A DNA stretch of 64,000 bases from Lelliottia nimipressuralis (GCF_004115925.1 NZ_SDDX01000021.1:186001-250000); one strand, 5' to 3'. Numbered from the stretch's first letter, positions 37,263-47,938 are shown. A program made the numbers and translations. Notes: generated by a model from the sequence alone, not told the origin.

Positions 37263-40107
37263 ACGCCCTGTTTTTGCGCACGCGATCCGCGTAGACCGTC
37301 AGGGTCTGCTTGATCACATCCAGCGTGACCGGTTTCGACAGACAACTGTCCATTCCCGACTCAAGGCAGCGCTGCTTCTCTTCTGCCAGCGCATTCGCCG
37401 TCACGCCAATGACCGGCAGAGTCAGCCCCTGCTCGCGGATACGCTGCGTTAGGCGATAGCCATCCATGTTCGGCATGTTGACGTCGCTGAGCACAATATC
37501 AATATGATTTTTGCTGAGCACGTTAAGCGCATCGACGCCGTCGTTGGCCGTCAGACATTGATATCCCAGCGATCCGAGCTGATCGGCCAACAGACGGCGG
37601 TTAATCGGATGATCGTCGACCACCAGTATCATCATATCGTCATTCATTGCGACGGAAGAGTCGGGCGACGGCAGCGCTCTCACGCCGTCGCGCTCATCCA
37701 CTTCAACGCGATAGATATGCGCCAGCAGATGCATCAGCTCATGCGGCGTGGCGACGCTGTGCGTCCACTCTCCCGGCACACGCTCCTGCGGAATACCAAT
37801 ATGACGACGACAGAAGATAATCGCGGCTCTGCCTTTCCAGGACGGGTCCAGCTCCACGTCCGTAATCAGCGTGTCGTCGGCATCGGCGGGTTGCCCCTCG
37901 TAGCGCATCACATGAAGGCCACGGTTGGTCAGCATCGACTCGAGGAAGGTATACAGCGAGGCGTTATGCACCGCCAGCCAGATTGTTTTACCGCTCAGCC
38001 CATCCGCCGGGGCTTTCACCGGATACTTCGCCGAATAGAGCGGAATACGAATCGTAAACTGGCTGCCCATACCCGGCTCGGTATCCACCGAGATATCGCC
38101 GTCCATCATGCTGATCAGTTGCTCACAGATCGCAAGCCCCAGACCTGTGCCCTGGAAGTTACGCTGTACGCCGGTTCCCACCTGGAAGAACGGGTCAAAC
38201 AGTTTAACTACCTCTTTGGCCGGGATCCCGGTCCCCGTGTCGCGAACGCGGATACTCAAATAATCCCCGGCGCGGGAAACATGCAGGACGATACAGCCGA
38301 TGTCGGTAAACTTAATCGCATTGCTCAGCAGGTTGGAAATCACCTGCTGCAGGCGCATCGGGTCGCCCTGCAAAGTCAGCGGCACATCCGGCTCGATAAA
38401 GCAGTAAAGTCCCAGCTGTTTGCGCACCACCAGCGGCATATAGTTGGCGCTGATGTGGTTCATCACCTCACGCGGCGAAAACTCGCTCGGCTCGATTTTC
38501 AGCTGCTCAGACTCAATTTTGGAGAAGTCGAGAATGTCGCTGATAATTTTCAGCAGCAGGCTCGACGAGTTGTTCATCGCCGTCACCAGACGATCGACGC
38601 CCTTCGGCAGCTCTTTGGTTTGCAGCAGATCGAGGTTACCGATAATGCCGTACAGCGGCGTGCGCAGCTCATGGCTGACGGTGGCGAGGAACATGGATTT
38701 CGACTGGCTGGCCTGTTCTGCCGCCTGCGCCATTTCCTGCAAAGACTCTTCCATTTTCACGCGCGAGGAGACATCCACCAGCACGCAAATCGCCACGTTT
38801 TCGTTGCGATAGCGCGAGTGAACAAAACTGATCTGCAGGTTCGTGTGGTTGCTGGTGAGCACATCGACAAAATTGACCTGCTGCCCGCAGATGATTTGCG
38901 TCAGCCGCTGCCGGTCTTCGTGCGTCAGCATGTTCAGATAGTTATGCGCCAGCTCATTACTGAGGATATTCGTTCCGTCCTGGGTGCGCAGAATACAGAT
39001 GCCGACGGGCGCCGAAGCGACGATTTTGCGGTTAAACTGCTCGTGCTCTTCCAGCCGCTGGGCGTCGCTCTCTGCCGGAATGAAAATCTTGCGCTCATAC
39101 ATCCGCGCCAGCGTAAACAGCGCAATGCCTACCAGCACATTCAGCAGGATTGCGTTGAGGATCAGCATCCGGATGCGTTCCAGCACCATATCGACCGGTA
39201 CGGAGTAGACAATACTCAGTGAAGACGGCGGCAGGCTTTTCTTCAGCACCAGGTCGCGGAACCCCGAGGTATAACCAAACCAGGAGCGCTCCTGCATCCA
39301 GCGCGGATCGACTTTTAAACGATCCTCAGGACCGGTGAGTGAAATCAGCTTATGACCATTTTCATCGAGAATGGTCACGCCCATCGGCAGGCTGCCCGGC
39401 GTGAAGAAGTTCTCCATGCGAATCGTCTGCTCGGTGCCCAGCAGCGCCTGCAGGCGGTTCGCCAGATAGACCGGCGTCAGACCATAGAAATAGCCCACGC
39501 CTGGACGCGGACCCTGGCTAATCCAGAAAATATTGTTGCCGCGCTCATCCTGAGGCGCGTTATGGTATTTGAGAATACGTTCGTGCAGCTTTTTCAGCGC
39601 ATCTTCGCGCTCGACGGGCATATCCCGCAGGCCAAAATCGGCCATACAGAGGTTTTCGCTGCCGATGAGGAACACGCGGTTAAGATCGTAGGCTGCAGAG
39701 AAATTATCGCGCCAGTAGCGCATAAACCAGGCCAGTGATTCGAGAGAACCTCGCCAGGAGTTGCCCATCGCTGAGCAGTCGGAATCCGGGAACAACGGCT
39801 CGAAATCCGGGACTTCCGATTTATCGTCGCGCCCGCGGGACGCCATAATCCCGTTTTCCGCCGTCAGACGGTTCTCCGCAATGTACTTCAGCTCTTTCAT
39901 CACGTCGGACGTGCGCTGGATATAGCGCTGGGCCTGATCGGAGCTTAGGTTGAACTCCTGACGGATCTCGGACTCCTTTTGGTGCAGCGTGTTGACGATG
40001 TAAAACACCGAAAACAGCGCGACCAGTAACCAGAGCAATAACGCCAGCGCCCGGAATAAATAGCGAGAGACTTTAAGCGTGGTACGAAAGGAGACGAGGT
40101 ATTTCAA
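37261..40107 (-). CDS. rcsC: RcsC hybrid sensor kinase
   Basis: Starts the Rcs phosphorelay in response to outer-membrane and peptidoglycan stress relayed by RcsF/IgaA. 948 residues: membrane helices at about 20-40 and 314-335 around a periplasmic domain, PAS-like linker, kinase with phospho-His in TVSHELRTPL, N box SNLLSNAIKF, G boxes RDTGTGIP and GTGLGLAI, the RcsC-specific ABL domain, and a C-terminal receiver with Asp in DIVLSDVNMPN. Convergent with rcsB, as in E. coli. Confidence 0.96.
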   Translation of the reverse strand: MKYLVSFRTTLKVSRYLFRALALLLWLLVALFSVFYIVNTLHQKESEIRQEFNLSSDQAQRYIQRTSDVMKELKYIAENRLTAENGIMASRGRDDKSEVPDFEPLFPDSDCSAMGNSWRGSLESLAWFMRYWRDNFSAAYDLNRVFLIGSENLCMADFGLRDMPVEREDALKKLHERILKYHNAPQDERGNNIFWISQGPRPGVGYFYGLTPVYLANRLQALLGTEQTIRMENFFTPGSLPMGVTILDENGHKLISLTGPEDRLKVDPRWMQERSWFGYTSGFRDLVLKKSLPPSSLSIVYSVPVDMVLERIRMLILNAILLNVLVGIALFTLARMYERKIFIPAESDAQRLEEHEQFNRKIVASAPVGICILRTQDGTNILSNELAHNYLNMLTHEDRQRLTQIICGQQVNFVDVLTSNHTNLQISFVHSRYRNENVAICVLVDVSSRVKMEESLQEMAQAAEQASQSKSMFLATVSHELRTPLYGIIGNLDLLQTKELPKGVDRLVTAMNNSSSLLLKIISDILDFSKIESEQLKIEPSEFSPREVMNHISANYMPLVVRKQLGLYCFIEPDVPLTLQGDPMRLQQVISNLLSNAIKFTDIGCIVLHVSRAGDYLSIRVRDTGTGIPAKEVVKLFDPFFQVGTGVQRNFQGTGLGLAICEQLISMMDGDISVDTEPGMGSQFTIRIPLYSAKYPVKAPADGLSGKTIWLAVHNASLYTFLESMLTNRGLHVMRYEGQPADADDTLITDVELDPSWKGRAAIIFCRRHIGIPQERVPGEWTHSVATPHELMHLLAHIYRVEVDERDGVRALPSPDSSVAMNDDMMILVVDDHPINRRLLADQLGSLGYQCLTANDGVDALNVLSKNHIDIVLSDVNMPNMDGYRLTQRIREQGLTLPVIGVTANALAEEKQRCLESGMDSCLSKPVTLDVIKQTLTVYADRVRKNRA

Positions 40108-40189
40108 GGGGGCGAAGCTCCGCCATCAGGGTCAAAAAGAATGTGGTTAAGGTAGCGGTAAACGCCGCTTGCCGCAATGTTCGCTTGTC

Positions 40190-40226
40190 TGCAAAAAAGA
40201 AAGGGCCGGAATCCGGCCCTTTTTTC
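40190..40226 (-). terminator. Terminator of gyrA
   Basis: Minus strand: AAAGGGCCGG, ATT loop, CCGGCCCTTT, then CTTTTTT. It lies just past the gyrA stop. Confidence 0.85.
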
Positions 40227-40238
40227 TGTCAGGAGACA

Positions 40239-42875
40239 TTACTCTTCGGCATCATCAGCCGCATCGTCGTCGGTGTCCGCTTCCGGCGCGATTTCGTCAT
40301 CGCCTTCTGCCACACTTCCGTCGATGGAATCGAGCTCTTCGTCATCCACCGGCTCTGCAACACGCTGCAGGCCGACCACGTTTTCGTCTTCCGCAGTACG
40401 GATGAGGATCACGCCCTGGGTGTTACGACCCACCACGCTAATCTCAGACACACGGGTACGAACCAGGGTGCCTGCGTCGGTGATCATCATGATCTGATCG
40501 CAGTCATCAACCTGTACCGCGCCGACAACGGAGCCATTACGTTCGGTGACTTTAATAGAGATAACGCCCTGCGTACCGCGAGACTTGGTTGGGTATTCAC
40601 CTTCCGCCGTACGTTTGCCGTAACCATTCTGCGTCACGGTCAGGATTGCCCCTTCGCCACGTGGAATAATCAGGGAAACAACGCTGTCTTCGCCTGCCAG
40701 TCGGATACCACGAACACCGGTCGCGGTACGACCCATCGCGCGCACGGCGCTCTCTTTGAAGCGCACCACTTTACCGGCGGCAGAGAAGAGCATGACATCG
40801 TCAGTACCGGAGGTCAGATCCACGCCGATCAGTTCGTCGCCTTCGTTCAGGTTGACGGCAATGATGCCGGCAGAACGCGGACGGCTGAACTCTTTCAGCG
40901 CGGTTTTCTTCACGGTCCCGCTGGCGGTCGCCATAAAGACGTTTACGCCTTCTGCGTACTCGCGGACCGGCAGAATCGCAGTGATGCGTTCGTTCGGCTC
41001 CAGCGGCAGCAGGTTGACGATTGGACGACCACGCGCCCCACGGCTCGCTTCCGGCAGCTGATAAACCTTCATCCAGTACAGACGGCCACGGCTGGAGAAG
41101 CAGAGGATCGTATCGTGGGTGTTGGCCACCAGCAGGCGGTCAATAAAGTCTTCTTCTTTAATACGTGCAGCTGATTTGCCTTTACCACCACGACGTTGTG
41201 CTTCGTAGTCGGTCAGCGGCTGATACTTGACGTAGCCCTGGTGAGACAGGGTCACAACCACATCTTCCTGGTTGATCAGATCTTCGATATTGATATCCGC
41301 GCTGTTGGCGGTGATCTCAGTGCGACGCTCATCACCAAACTGATCGCGGACCAGTTCCAGCTCTTCACGAATCACTTCCATCAGACGATCTGCGCTACCG
41401 AGGATGTGCAGCAGTTCAGCAATCTGCTCCAGCAGCTCTTTGTACTCGTCGAGCAGTTTTTCATGCTCAAGGCCAGTCAGTTTCTGCAGACGCAGATCCA
41501 GAATCGCCTGTGCCTGCTGTTCGGTCAGATAGTACTGGCCGTCACGCACGCCGAACTCCGGCTCCAGCCACTCAGGACGCGCAGCATCATCGCCAGCGCG
41601 TTCCAGCATGGCCGCGACGTTACCCAGCTCCCACGGACGGGCAACCAGGCCCGCTTTCGCTTCGGCAGGCGTTGGCGCACGACGGATCAGTTCGATGATC
41701 GGGTCGATGTTCGCCAGCGCAACGGCCAGCGCTTCGAGGATGTGGGCACGATCACGTGCTTTACGCAGTTCGAAAATAGTACGGCGAGTCACCACTTCAC
41801 GGCGGTGACGCACGAACGCGCTCAGAATCTCTTTCAGGTTCATGATCTTCGGCTGACCATGGTGCAGTGCCACCATGTTGATACCGAAGGAAACCTGGAG
41901 CTGCGTCTGGGAGTAAAGGTTGTTAAGAACAACTTCACCCACCGCGTCGCGTTTGATTTCAATCACGATGCGCATACCGTCTTTATCAGACTCGTCACGC
42001 AGCGCGCTGATACCTTCAACGCGTTTATCTTTTACCAGTTCCGCAATTTTCTCGATCAGGCGCGCTTTGTTCACCTGATACGGAATTTCGTGGACGATAA
42101 TGGTTTCGCGACCCGTCTTCGCGTCAGCTTCCACTTCCGCGCGGGCACGAATATAAATTTTGCCACGACCGGTACGGTACGCTTCTTCGATACCGCGACG
42201 ACCATTGATAATGGCGGCAGTCGGGAAGTCCGGGCCAGGGATGTGTTCCATCAGCCCTTCAATGCTGATCTCTTCATCGTCAATAAAGGCCAGGCAGCCG
42301 TTGATCACTTCCGTGATGTTGTGCGGCGGAATGTTGGTGGCCATACCGACGGCGATACCGGAAGAACCGTTCACCAGCAGGTTCGGGATCTTGGTCGGCA
42401 TCACGTCTGGGATGCGCTCGGTGCCGTCGTAGTTATCGACGAAATCTACCGTCTCTTTTTCCAGGTCGGCCATCAGCTCATGGGCGATTTTCGACATACG
42501 GATTTCCGTATAACGCATCGCCGCCGCGGAGTCGCCATCGACAGAACCAAAGTTACCCTGGCCATCTACCAGCATGTAACGCAAGGAGAATGGCTGCGCC
42601 ATACGCACGATAGTGTCATAAACGGCGGTATCACCATGAGGGTGGTATTTACCGATTACGTCACCAACGACACGGGCAGATTTTTTGTAGGCTTTATTCC
42701 AGTCATTGCCCAATACGTTCATGGCGTAAAGTACGCGACGGTGTACCGGCTTCAGGCCATCTCGGACGTCTGGCAGCGCACGGCCAACAATGACCGACAT
42801 CGCATAGTCCAGATAGGAGCTCTTAAGCTCTTCCTCGATGTTAACCGGTGTAATTTCTCTCGCAAGGTCGCTCAT
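40239..42875 (-). CDS. gyrA: DNA gyrase subunit A
   Basis: Breakage-reunion subunit of the topoisomerase that introduces negative supercoils. 878 residues: active-site Tyr in the AATGVRG-preceding domain ([10 protein letters not shown] region lies later; the tyrosine is in the [23 protein letters not shown] core), GyrA-box QRRGGKG, six-bladed C-terminal DNA-wrapping domain and an acidic tail ([12 protein letters not shown]). The quinolone-resistance region reads HGDTAVYD: residue 83 is Thr, where E. coli has Ser; Asp87 is unchanged. K-12 has the ato genes between rcsC and gyrA; here they are adjacent. Confidence 0.97.
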   Translation of the reverse strand: MSDLAREITPVNIEEELKSSYLDYAMSVIVGRALPDVRDGLKPVHRRVLYAMNVLGNDWNKAYKKSARVVGDVIGKYHPHGDTAVYDTIVRMAQPFSLRYMLVDGQGNFGSVDGDSAAAMRYTEIRMSKIAHELMADLEKETVDFVDNYDGTERIPDVMPTKIPNLLVNGSSGIAVGMATNIPPHNITEVINGCLAFIDDEEISIEGLMEHIPGPDFPTAAIINGRRGIEEAYRTGRGKIYIRARAEVEADAKTGRETIIVHEIPYQVNKARLIEKIAELVKDKRVEGISALRDESDKDGMRIVIEIKRDAVGEVVLNNLYSQTQLQVSFGINMVALHHGQPKIMNLKEILSAFVRHRREVVTRRTIFELRKARDRAHILEALAVALANIDPIIELIRRAPTPAEAKAGLVARPWELGNVAAMLERAGDDAARPEWLEPEFGVRDGQYYLTEQQAQAILDLRLQKLTGLEHEKLLDEYKELLEQIAELLHILGSADRLMEVIREELELVRDQFGDERRTEITANSADINIEDLINQEDVVVTLSHQGYVKYQPLTDYEAQRRGGKGKSAARIKEEDFIDRLLVANTHDTILCFSSRGRLYWMKVYQLPEASRGARGRPIVNLLPLEPNERITAILPVREYAEGVNVFMATASGTVKKTALKEFSRPRSAGIIAVNLNEGDELIGVDLTSGTDDVMLFSAAGKVVRFKESAVRAMGRTATGVRGIRLAGEDSVVSLIIPRGEGAILTVTQNGYGKRTAEGEYPTKSRGTQGVISIKVTERNGSVVGAVQVDDCDQIMMITDAGTLVRTRVSEISVVGRNTQGVILIRTAEDENVVGLQRVAEPVDDEELDSIDGSVAEGDDEIAPEADTDDDAADDAEE

Positions 42876-43021
42876 CTAACCGCTATCCCTCTACTGTGTC
42901 CCGGATTCAAAGGTCGCAAATTATAACACAACCGCTATGAGACAGGTAAACCTGTATGCTTTATTCGCGGGGAGAGCCTGATATACTCGATCCTCTTGCG
43001 AAATAAGGAGTAAAAGCGCCC

Positions 43022-43750
43022 ATGAATGCCGAAAAATCCCCGGTAGCTCACAACGTCGACCACGAAGAGATCGCCAAATTTGAAGCGGTGGCATCCCGCT
43101 GGTGGGATCTCGAAGGTGAGTTCAAACCTCTGCACCGTATTAACCCGCTGCGTCTGGGCTATATTGCGGAGCGTTCCGGCGGTCTGTTCGGTAAAAACGT
43201 GCTCGATGTCGGTTGTGGCGGCGGCATTCTGGCAGAGAGCATGGCGCGCGAAGGGGCTACGGTCACCGGGCTGGATATGGGCTTTGAGCCGTTACAGGTC
43301 GCGCGCCTGCATGCGTTAGAAACCGGTATTCAGGTGGATTACGTTCAAGAGACGGTCGAAGAGCACGCGGCGAAGCACGCTCATCAGTATGACGTGGTCA
43401 CCTGTATGGAAATGTTAGAGCACGTTCCTGACCCGCAGTCGGTGGTCAAGGCCTGCGCTGCGCTTGTCAAACCCGGTGGACAGGTCTTCTTCTCGACCAT
43501 CAACCGTAACGGCAAGGCGTGGCTGATGGCGGTCGTAGGGGCAGAATATGTCCTGCGCATGGTGCCTAAAGGCACCCATGACGTGAAGAAATTTATCAAA
43601 CCGGCTGAATTATTAGGCTGGGTCGACGGCACCTGGCTTAAAGAGCAGCACATCACCGGTCTGCACTACAATCCGCTAACGGACAAATTCAAACTCGCGC
43701 CGGGTGTGGATGTTAACTATATGTTGCATACAACCGCAAAAAACGACTAA
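43022..43750 (+). CDS. ubiG: UbiG, ubiquinone O-methyltransferase
   Basis: Carries out both O-methylations in ubiquinone synthesis using S-adenosylmethionine. 242 residues; SAM-binding motif [10 protein letters not shown], acidic GLDMGFEPL, then [11 protein letters not shown] and the membrane-contact region [22 protein letters not shown] lies upstream of ATG. Divergent from gyrA. Confidence 0.96.
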   Translation: MNAEKSPVAHNVDHEEIAKFEAVASRWWDLEGEFKPLHRINPLRLGYIAERSGGLFGKNVLDVGCGGGILAESMAREGATVTGLDMGFEPLQVARLHALETGIQVDYVQETVEEHAAKHAHQYDVVTCMEMLEHVPDPQSVVKACAALVKPGGQVFFSTINRNGKAWLMAVVGAEYVLRMVPKGTHDVKKFIKPAELLGWVDGTWLKEQHITGLHYNPLTDKFKLAPGVDVNYMLHTTAKND

Positions 43751-43971
43751 CGTCATCAACTATTCTTATAAAGATTGCGCGGCGTCATGTTGCGCAATTT
43801 TGACCTCTCGTTGAAGAAATCAGCACTCGATCAAATTTTGAATTTTTTTTCTTAATTATTGACATGTCGTCCAGGCCTTACAGCACGAGGACTTAGGCTT
43901 TTTTACCCTTTCACAACCTCAATTTAACCTCAAAATCAACCCTTGTACTGAAATGATTCGATACTAGAATA

Positions 43972-44018
43972 CTCACCATATAGCGTTCTTTTAATCGCAA
44001 AACCCCTACATGTAGTAT
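43972..44018 (+). promoter_or_regulatory. Pair of NrdR boxes
   Basis: CTCACCATATAGCGTT (43972-43987) and CCCCTACATGTAGTAT (44003-44018) resemble the NrdR palindrome; their centres are 31 bases apart, the usual three helical turns. They lie just after the -10 element, fitting repression by NrdR when dATP/ATP is ample. Confidence 0.72.
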
Positions 44019-44057
44019 TTATCCACAGAGTTAGTCACAAGACCATTCTGTGGATAA
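44019..44057 (+). promoter_or_regulatory. Inverted pair of DnaA boxes
   Basis: TTATCCACA (44019-44027) and its inverse TGTGGATAA (44049-44057) are perfect high-affinity DnaA boxes. In E. coli DnaA modulates nrdAB expression from sites in the same place. Confidence 0.9.
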
Positions 44058-44107
44058 GCGGGGGATATTTCTATTTCACGGTAATTCACGGACAGGTAAA
44101 AACCCAC

Positions 44108-46393
44108 ATGAATCAGAGTCTGCTGGTGACAAAGCGCGACGGTACCACTGAGCGTATCAATCTCGACAAAATCCATCGAGTTCTCGACTGGGCAGCAGAA
44201 GGACTGAATAACGTATCTATCTCCCAGGTTGAGCTGCGTTCTCACATTCAGTTTTACGACGGCATCAAAACCTCTGACATCCACGAGACCATCATCAAGG
44301 CGGCGGCCGATCTCATCTCCCGCGAAGCGCCTGATTATCAGTATCTCGCAGCACGTCTTGCCATTTTCCATCTGCGTAAAAAAGCCTACGGCCAGTTTGA
44401 GCCGCCAGCGCTGTATGATCACGTGGTCAAAATGGTTGAGCTGGGCAAATACGACACGCATCTGCTGGAAGACTATACGGAAGAAGAGTTCGAGCAGATG
44501 AACGGGTTTATCGATCACTGGCGTGACATGAACTTCTCCTACGCCGCGGTTAAACAGCTCGAAGGCAAATACCTGGTTCAGAACCGCGTAACGGGTGAAA
44601 TCTACGAAAGCGCGCAGTTCCTGTACATTCTGGTCGCCGCATGCCTGTTCTCCGGCTATCCGCGTGAAACCCGCCTGAGCTATGTGAAGCGTTTCTATGA
44701 TGCGGTTTCTACCTTTAAAATTTCTCTGCCTACGCCGATCATGTCTGGCGTGCGCACCCCAACTCGCCAGTTCAGCTCTTGCGTTCTGATCGAGTGCGGC
44801 GACAGCCTGGATTCCATCAACGCCACCTCCAGCGCCATTGTGAAATACGTCTCCCAGCGTGCTGGTATCGGTATCAACGCGGGCCGTATTCGTGCGCTGG
44901 GTAGCCCAATTCGCGGCGGTGAAGCGTTCCATACCGGCTGTATTCCGTTCTACAAACACTTCCAGACCGCAGTGAAATCCTGCTCTCAGGGCGGCGTTCG
45001 CGGTGGTGCAGCCACGCTGTTCTACCCAATGTGGCATCTGGAAGTAGAAAGCCTGCTGGTTCTGAAAAACAACCGTGGCGTTGAAGGGAACCGCGTTCGT
45101 CACATGGACTACGGCGTTCAGATCAACAAACTGATGTATACCCGCCTGCTGAAAGGCCAGGACATCACCCTGTTCAGCCCGTCCGACGTCCCAGGCCTGT
45201 ACGATGCGTTCTTCGCCGATCAGGATGAGTTCGAGCGTCTGTATACCCAGTACGAAAACGACGACAGCATCCGCAAACAGCGCGTCAAAGCGGTGGACCT
45301 GTTCTCTCTGATGATGCAGGAACGTGCCTCAACTGGCCGTATCTACATTCAGAACGTGGACCACTGCAACACCCACAGCCCGTTTGATCCAGCCATCGCA
45401 CCCGTGCGCCAGTCTAACCTGTGCCTGGAGATCGCCCTGCCGACCAAACCGCTGTACGACGTTAACGACGAAAACGGTGAAATCGCGCTCTGTACTCTGT
45501 CTGCATTCAACCTGGGCGCAATCAAGAGCCTGTCTGAGCTGGAAGAGCTGGCTGTGCTGGCGGTTCGCGCGCTGGATGCCCTGCTGGATTATCAGGACTA
45601 CCCAATCCCTGCGGCAAAACGCGGTGCCATGGGCCGTCGTACGCTGGGTATTGGCGTGATCAACTTTGCCTACTGGCTGGCGAAAAACGGTAAGCGTTAC
45701 TCCGACGGCAGCGCCAATAACCTGACGCATGAAACTTTCGAAGCCATTCAGTATTACCTGATGAAAGCCTCGAACGAGCTGGCGAAAGAGCAAGGCGCGT
45801 GCCCGTGGTTCAATGAAACCACCTACGCGAAAGGCATTCTGCCGATCGATACCTACAAGAAAGATCTGGACGGTATCGTCAGCGAGCCGCTGCATCTCGA
45901 CTGGGAAGGACTGCGTGAATCAATCAAAACGCACGGTCTGCGTAACTCCACCCTTTCTGCGCTGATGCCGTCCGAGACCTCTTCGCAGATCTCCAACGCC
46001 ACCAACGGCATTGAGCCGCCGCGCGGTCACGTGAGCATCAAAGCCTCGAAAGATGGCGTGCTGCGTCAGGTCGTGCCGGATTACGAAACGCTGGGGAATA
46101 ACTACGAGCTGCTGTGGGAAATGCCGAATAACGACGGTTACCTGCAGCTGGTGGGTATCATGCAGAAATTTATCGACCAGTCGATCTCTGCGAATACCAA
46201 CTACGATCCGACGCGCTTCCCGTCAGGAAAAGTGCCGATGCAACAGTTGCTCAAAGATCTGCTGACCGCCTACAAATTTGGCGTGAAAACCCTGTACTAT
46301 CACAACACCCGTGACGGTGCAGAAGATGCGCAGGATGATATGGCGCCTTCAATTCAGGACGATGGCTGCGAAAGCGGCGCATGTAAGATCTAG
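44108..46393 (+). CDS. nrdA: Ribonucleotide reductase class Ia, large subunit
   Basis: Reduces ribonucleoside diphosphates to deoxy forms. 761 residues: N-terminal ATP-cone (LVTKRDGTTERINLDKIHRV) for allosteric dATP control, redox and radical cysteines in SSCVLIECG, SNLCLEI and ALCTLSAFN, paired tyrosines near the C-terminus (KTLYYHNTRDG), and the mobile thiols CESGACKI at the end. nrdB follows after a REP pair. Confidence 0.97.
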   Translation: MNQSLLVTKRDGTTERINLDKIHRVLDWAAEGLNNVSISQVELRSHIQFYDGIKTSDIHETIIKAAADLISREAPDYQYLAARLAIFHLRKKAYGQFEPPALYDHVVKMVELGKYDTHLLEDYTEEEFEQMNGFIDHWRDMNFSYAAVKQLEGKYLVQNRVTGEIYESAQFLYILVAACLFSGYPRETRLSYVKRFYDAVSTFKISLPTPIMSGVRTPTRQFSSCVLIECGDSLDSINATSSAIVKYVSQRAGIGINAGRIRALGSPIRGGEAFHTGCIPFYKHFQTAVKSCSQGGVRGGAATLFYPMWHLEVESLLVLKNNRGVEGNRVRHMDYGVQINKLMYTRLLKGQDITLFSPSDVPGLYDAFFADQDEFERLYTQYENDDSIRKQRVKAVDLFSLMMQERASTGRIYIQNVDHCNTHSPFDPAIAPVRQSNLCLEIALPTKPLYDVNDENGEIALCTLSAFNLGAIKSLSELEELAVLAVRALDALLDYQDYPIPAAKRGAMGRRTLGIGVINFAYWLAKNGKRYSDGSANNLTHETFEAIQYYLMKASNELAKEQGACPWFNETTYAKGILPIDTYKKDLDGIVSEPLHLDWEGLRESIKTHGLRNSTLSALMPSETSSQISNATNGIEPPRGHVSIKASKDGVLRQVVPDYETLGNNYELLWEMPNNDGYLQLVGIMQKFIDQSISANTNYDPTRFPSGKVPMQQLLKDLLTAYKFGVKTLYYHNTRDGAEDAQDDMAPSIQDDGCESGACKI

Positions 46394-46404
46394 TTTTGCC
46401 TTTT

Positions 46405-46486
46405 GCCGGATGGCGGCGTAAACGCCGTATCCGGCCTACATAATTTCGAGGTGTTGTAGGCCGGATACGCAAAGCGCTTTCCGGCA
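46405..46486. repeat. Pair of inverted REP elements (BIME) between nrdA and nrdB
   Basis: REP 1 at 46405-46439 (GCCGGATGGCGGCGTAAACG ... CCGGCCTAC) and REP 2 at 46456-46486 in the opposite orientation (GTAGGCCGGATACGC ... CCGGC). The pair lies inside the nrdAB operon, 26 bases before nrdB. Confidence 0.9.
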
Positions 46487-46511
46487 TTACACTCCTACAG
46501 GACTCACTTCA

Positions 46512-47642
46512 ATGGCATATACCACCTTTTCACAGACGAAAAACGACCAGCTCAAAGAGCCCATGTTCTTCGGGCAATCGGTCAACGTGGCACGCTACGA
46601 TCAGCAAAAATATGACATCTTCGAAAAGCTGATCGAAAAGCAACTCTCCTTCTTCTGGCGTCCGGAAGAAGTGGATGTTTCACGCGATCGCATCGACTTT
46701 CAGGCACTGCCTGACCATGAAAAGCACATTTTCCTCAGCAACCTGAAGTACCAGACGCTGCTGGATTCCATTCAGGGTCGTAGCCCAAACGTGGCGTTGC
46801 TGCCGCTGATCTCTATTCCTGAACTGGAAACCTGGGTCGAAACCTGGGCGTTCTCCGAGACGATCCACTCGCGCTCCTACACCCACATCATCCGTAACAT
46901 CGTGAACGATCCGGCGGTGGTGTTTGACGATATCGTTACCAACGAGCAGATCCAGAAACGTGCAGAGGGCATCGCCCACTACTATGACGAGCTGATCGAA
47001 ATGACCAGCTACTGGCATCTGCTGGGCGAAGGCACCCACAACGTCAACGGTAAAACCGTGACCGTGAATCTGCGCGCCCTGAAAAAACAGCTGTACCTGT
47101 GCCTGATGAGCGTCAACGCGCTGGAAGCGATTCGCTTCTATGTCAGCTTTGCCTGCTCATTTGCCTTCGCAGAGCGCAAGCTGATGGAAGGTAACGCGAA
47201 AATTATCCGTCTGATCGCTCGCGACGAAGCCCTGCACCTGACCGGCACTCAGCACATGCTGAATCTGCTGCGCAGCGGCGTGGACGATCCGGAAATGGCA
47301 GAGATTGCCGAAGAGTGCAAACAGGAGTGCTACGACCTGTTTGTGCTGGCCGCTCAGCAGGAAAAAGAGTGGGCAGATTACCTGTTCCGCGACGGCTCCA
47401 TGATCGGTCTGAACAAAGACATTCTGTGTCAGTACGTAGAGTACATCACCAACATCCGCATGCAGGCGGTGGGCCTTGAGCTGCCGTTTAAAACGCGCTC
47501 TAACCCGATTCCATGGATCAACACCTGGCTGGTGTCCGACAACGTCCAGGTTGCGCCGCAGGAAGTGGAAGTGAGTTCTTATCTGGTCGGTCAGATTGAT
47601 TCCGAAGTCAATACTGACGACCTGAGCGATTTCCAGCTCTGA
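46512..47642 (+). CDS. nrdB: Ribonucleotide reductase class Ia, small subunit
   Basis: Houses the di-iron tyrosyl radical. 376 residues: radical Tyr in HSRSYTHII, iron ligands in [16 protein letters not shown] helix ([14 protein letters not shown]) and in [13 protein letters not shown]-terminal tail DLSDFQL that docks into NrdA. Its stop overlaps the yfaE start. Confidence 0.97.
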   Translation: MAYTTFSQTKNDQLKEPMFFGQSVNVARYDQQKYDIFEKLIEKQLSFFWRPEEVDVSRDRIDFQALPDHEKHIFLSNLKYQTLLDSIQGRSPNVALLPLISIPELETWVETWAFSETIHSRSYTHIIRNIVNDPAVVFDDIVTNEQIQKRAEGIAHYYDELIEMTSYWHLLGEGTHNVNGKTVTVNLRALKKQLYLCLMSVNALEAIRFYVSFACSFAFAERKLMEGNAKIIRLIARDEALHLTGTQHMLNLLRSGVDDPEMAEIAEECKQECYDLFVLAAQQEKEWADYLFRDGSMIGLNKDILCQYVEYITNIRMQAVGLELPFKTRSNPIPWINTWLVSDNVQVAPQEVEVSSYLVGQIDSEVNTDDLSDFQL

Positions 47643-47896
47643 TGAGCCGCGTCACGCTAAGCCTTTCCGGCACAGAAGTTCTGTGCCGCGAAGAGCACCC
47701 TTCTCTGCTGGTCGCGCTCGAGTCGCATCAGGTGGAAGTCGAATACCAGTGTCGCGCCGGTTACTGCGGCTCCTGCCGCTGCCGTTTAGTGGCAGGCCAG
47801 GTCGACTGGCTCACCGAGCCGCTGGCGTTCATCAATGAAGGGGAAATTTTGCCCTGCTGTTGCCGGGCAAAAGGCGATATCGAAATCGAGATGTAA
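47642..47896 (+). CDS. yfaE: YfaE, 2Fe-2S ferredoxin for NrdB maintenance
   Basis: 84 residues, plant-type ferredoxin with the cluster cysteines in YQCRAGYCGSCRCRL and the distal LPCCCRA. It delivers electrons to assemble and repair the NrdB cofactor. TGATG overlap with nrdB shows coupling. Confidence 0.95.
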   Translation: MSRVTLSLSGTEVLCREEHPSLLVALESHQVEVEYQCRAGYCGSCRCRLVAGQVDWLTEPLAFINEGEILPCCCRAKGDIEIEM

Positions 47897-47910
47897 TGCC
47901 TGCACGCACT

Positions 47911-47938
47911 AAATGCCCGCTTTCGCGGGCATTTTTTT
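47911..47938. terminator. Terminator between yfaE and glpT
   Basis: AAATGCCCGC, TTTC loop, GCGGGCATTT, T4. It can serve both convergent genes. Confidence 0.9.

Larger units (their letters stand above)
43751..44107 (+). promoter_or_regulatory. nrdAB upstream regulatory region
   Basis: 357 bases without a gene. Holds the likely nrdA promoter (TTGTAC 43943-43948, 16 bases, TAGAAT 43965-43970), two NrdR boxes and two DnaA boxes, described separately. The left third after ubiG is AT-rich and unassigned. Confidence 0.7.

Noticed and set aside
37504..39222. 572-residue frame opposite rcsC
   Set aside because: Shadow of the rcsC codon pattern; no signal, domain or ribosome site.
42627..42629. Calling the strain quinolone resistant from GyrA Thr83
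   Set aside because: Thr83 is the natural state in some related species, so it cannot be called a resistance mutation from this sequence alone.
40143..42926. Long open frames opposite gyrA (343 and 576 residues)
   Set aside because: They lie wholly antisense to gyrA, have compositions typical of shadow frames (His, Gln and Arg rich) and no family resemblance.
44006..45103. 365-residue frame opposite nrdA
   Set aside because: Shadow frame; it also runs through the nrdA regulatory sites.
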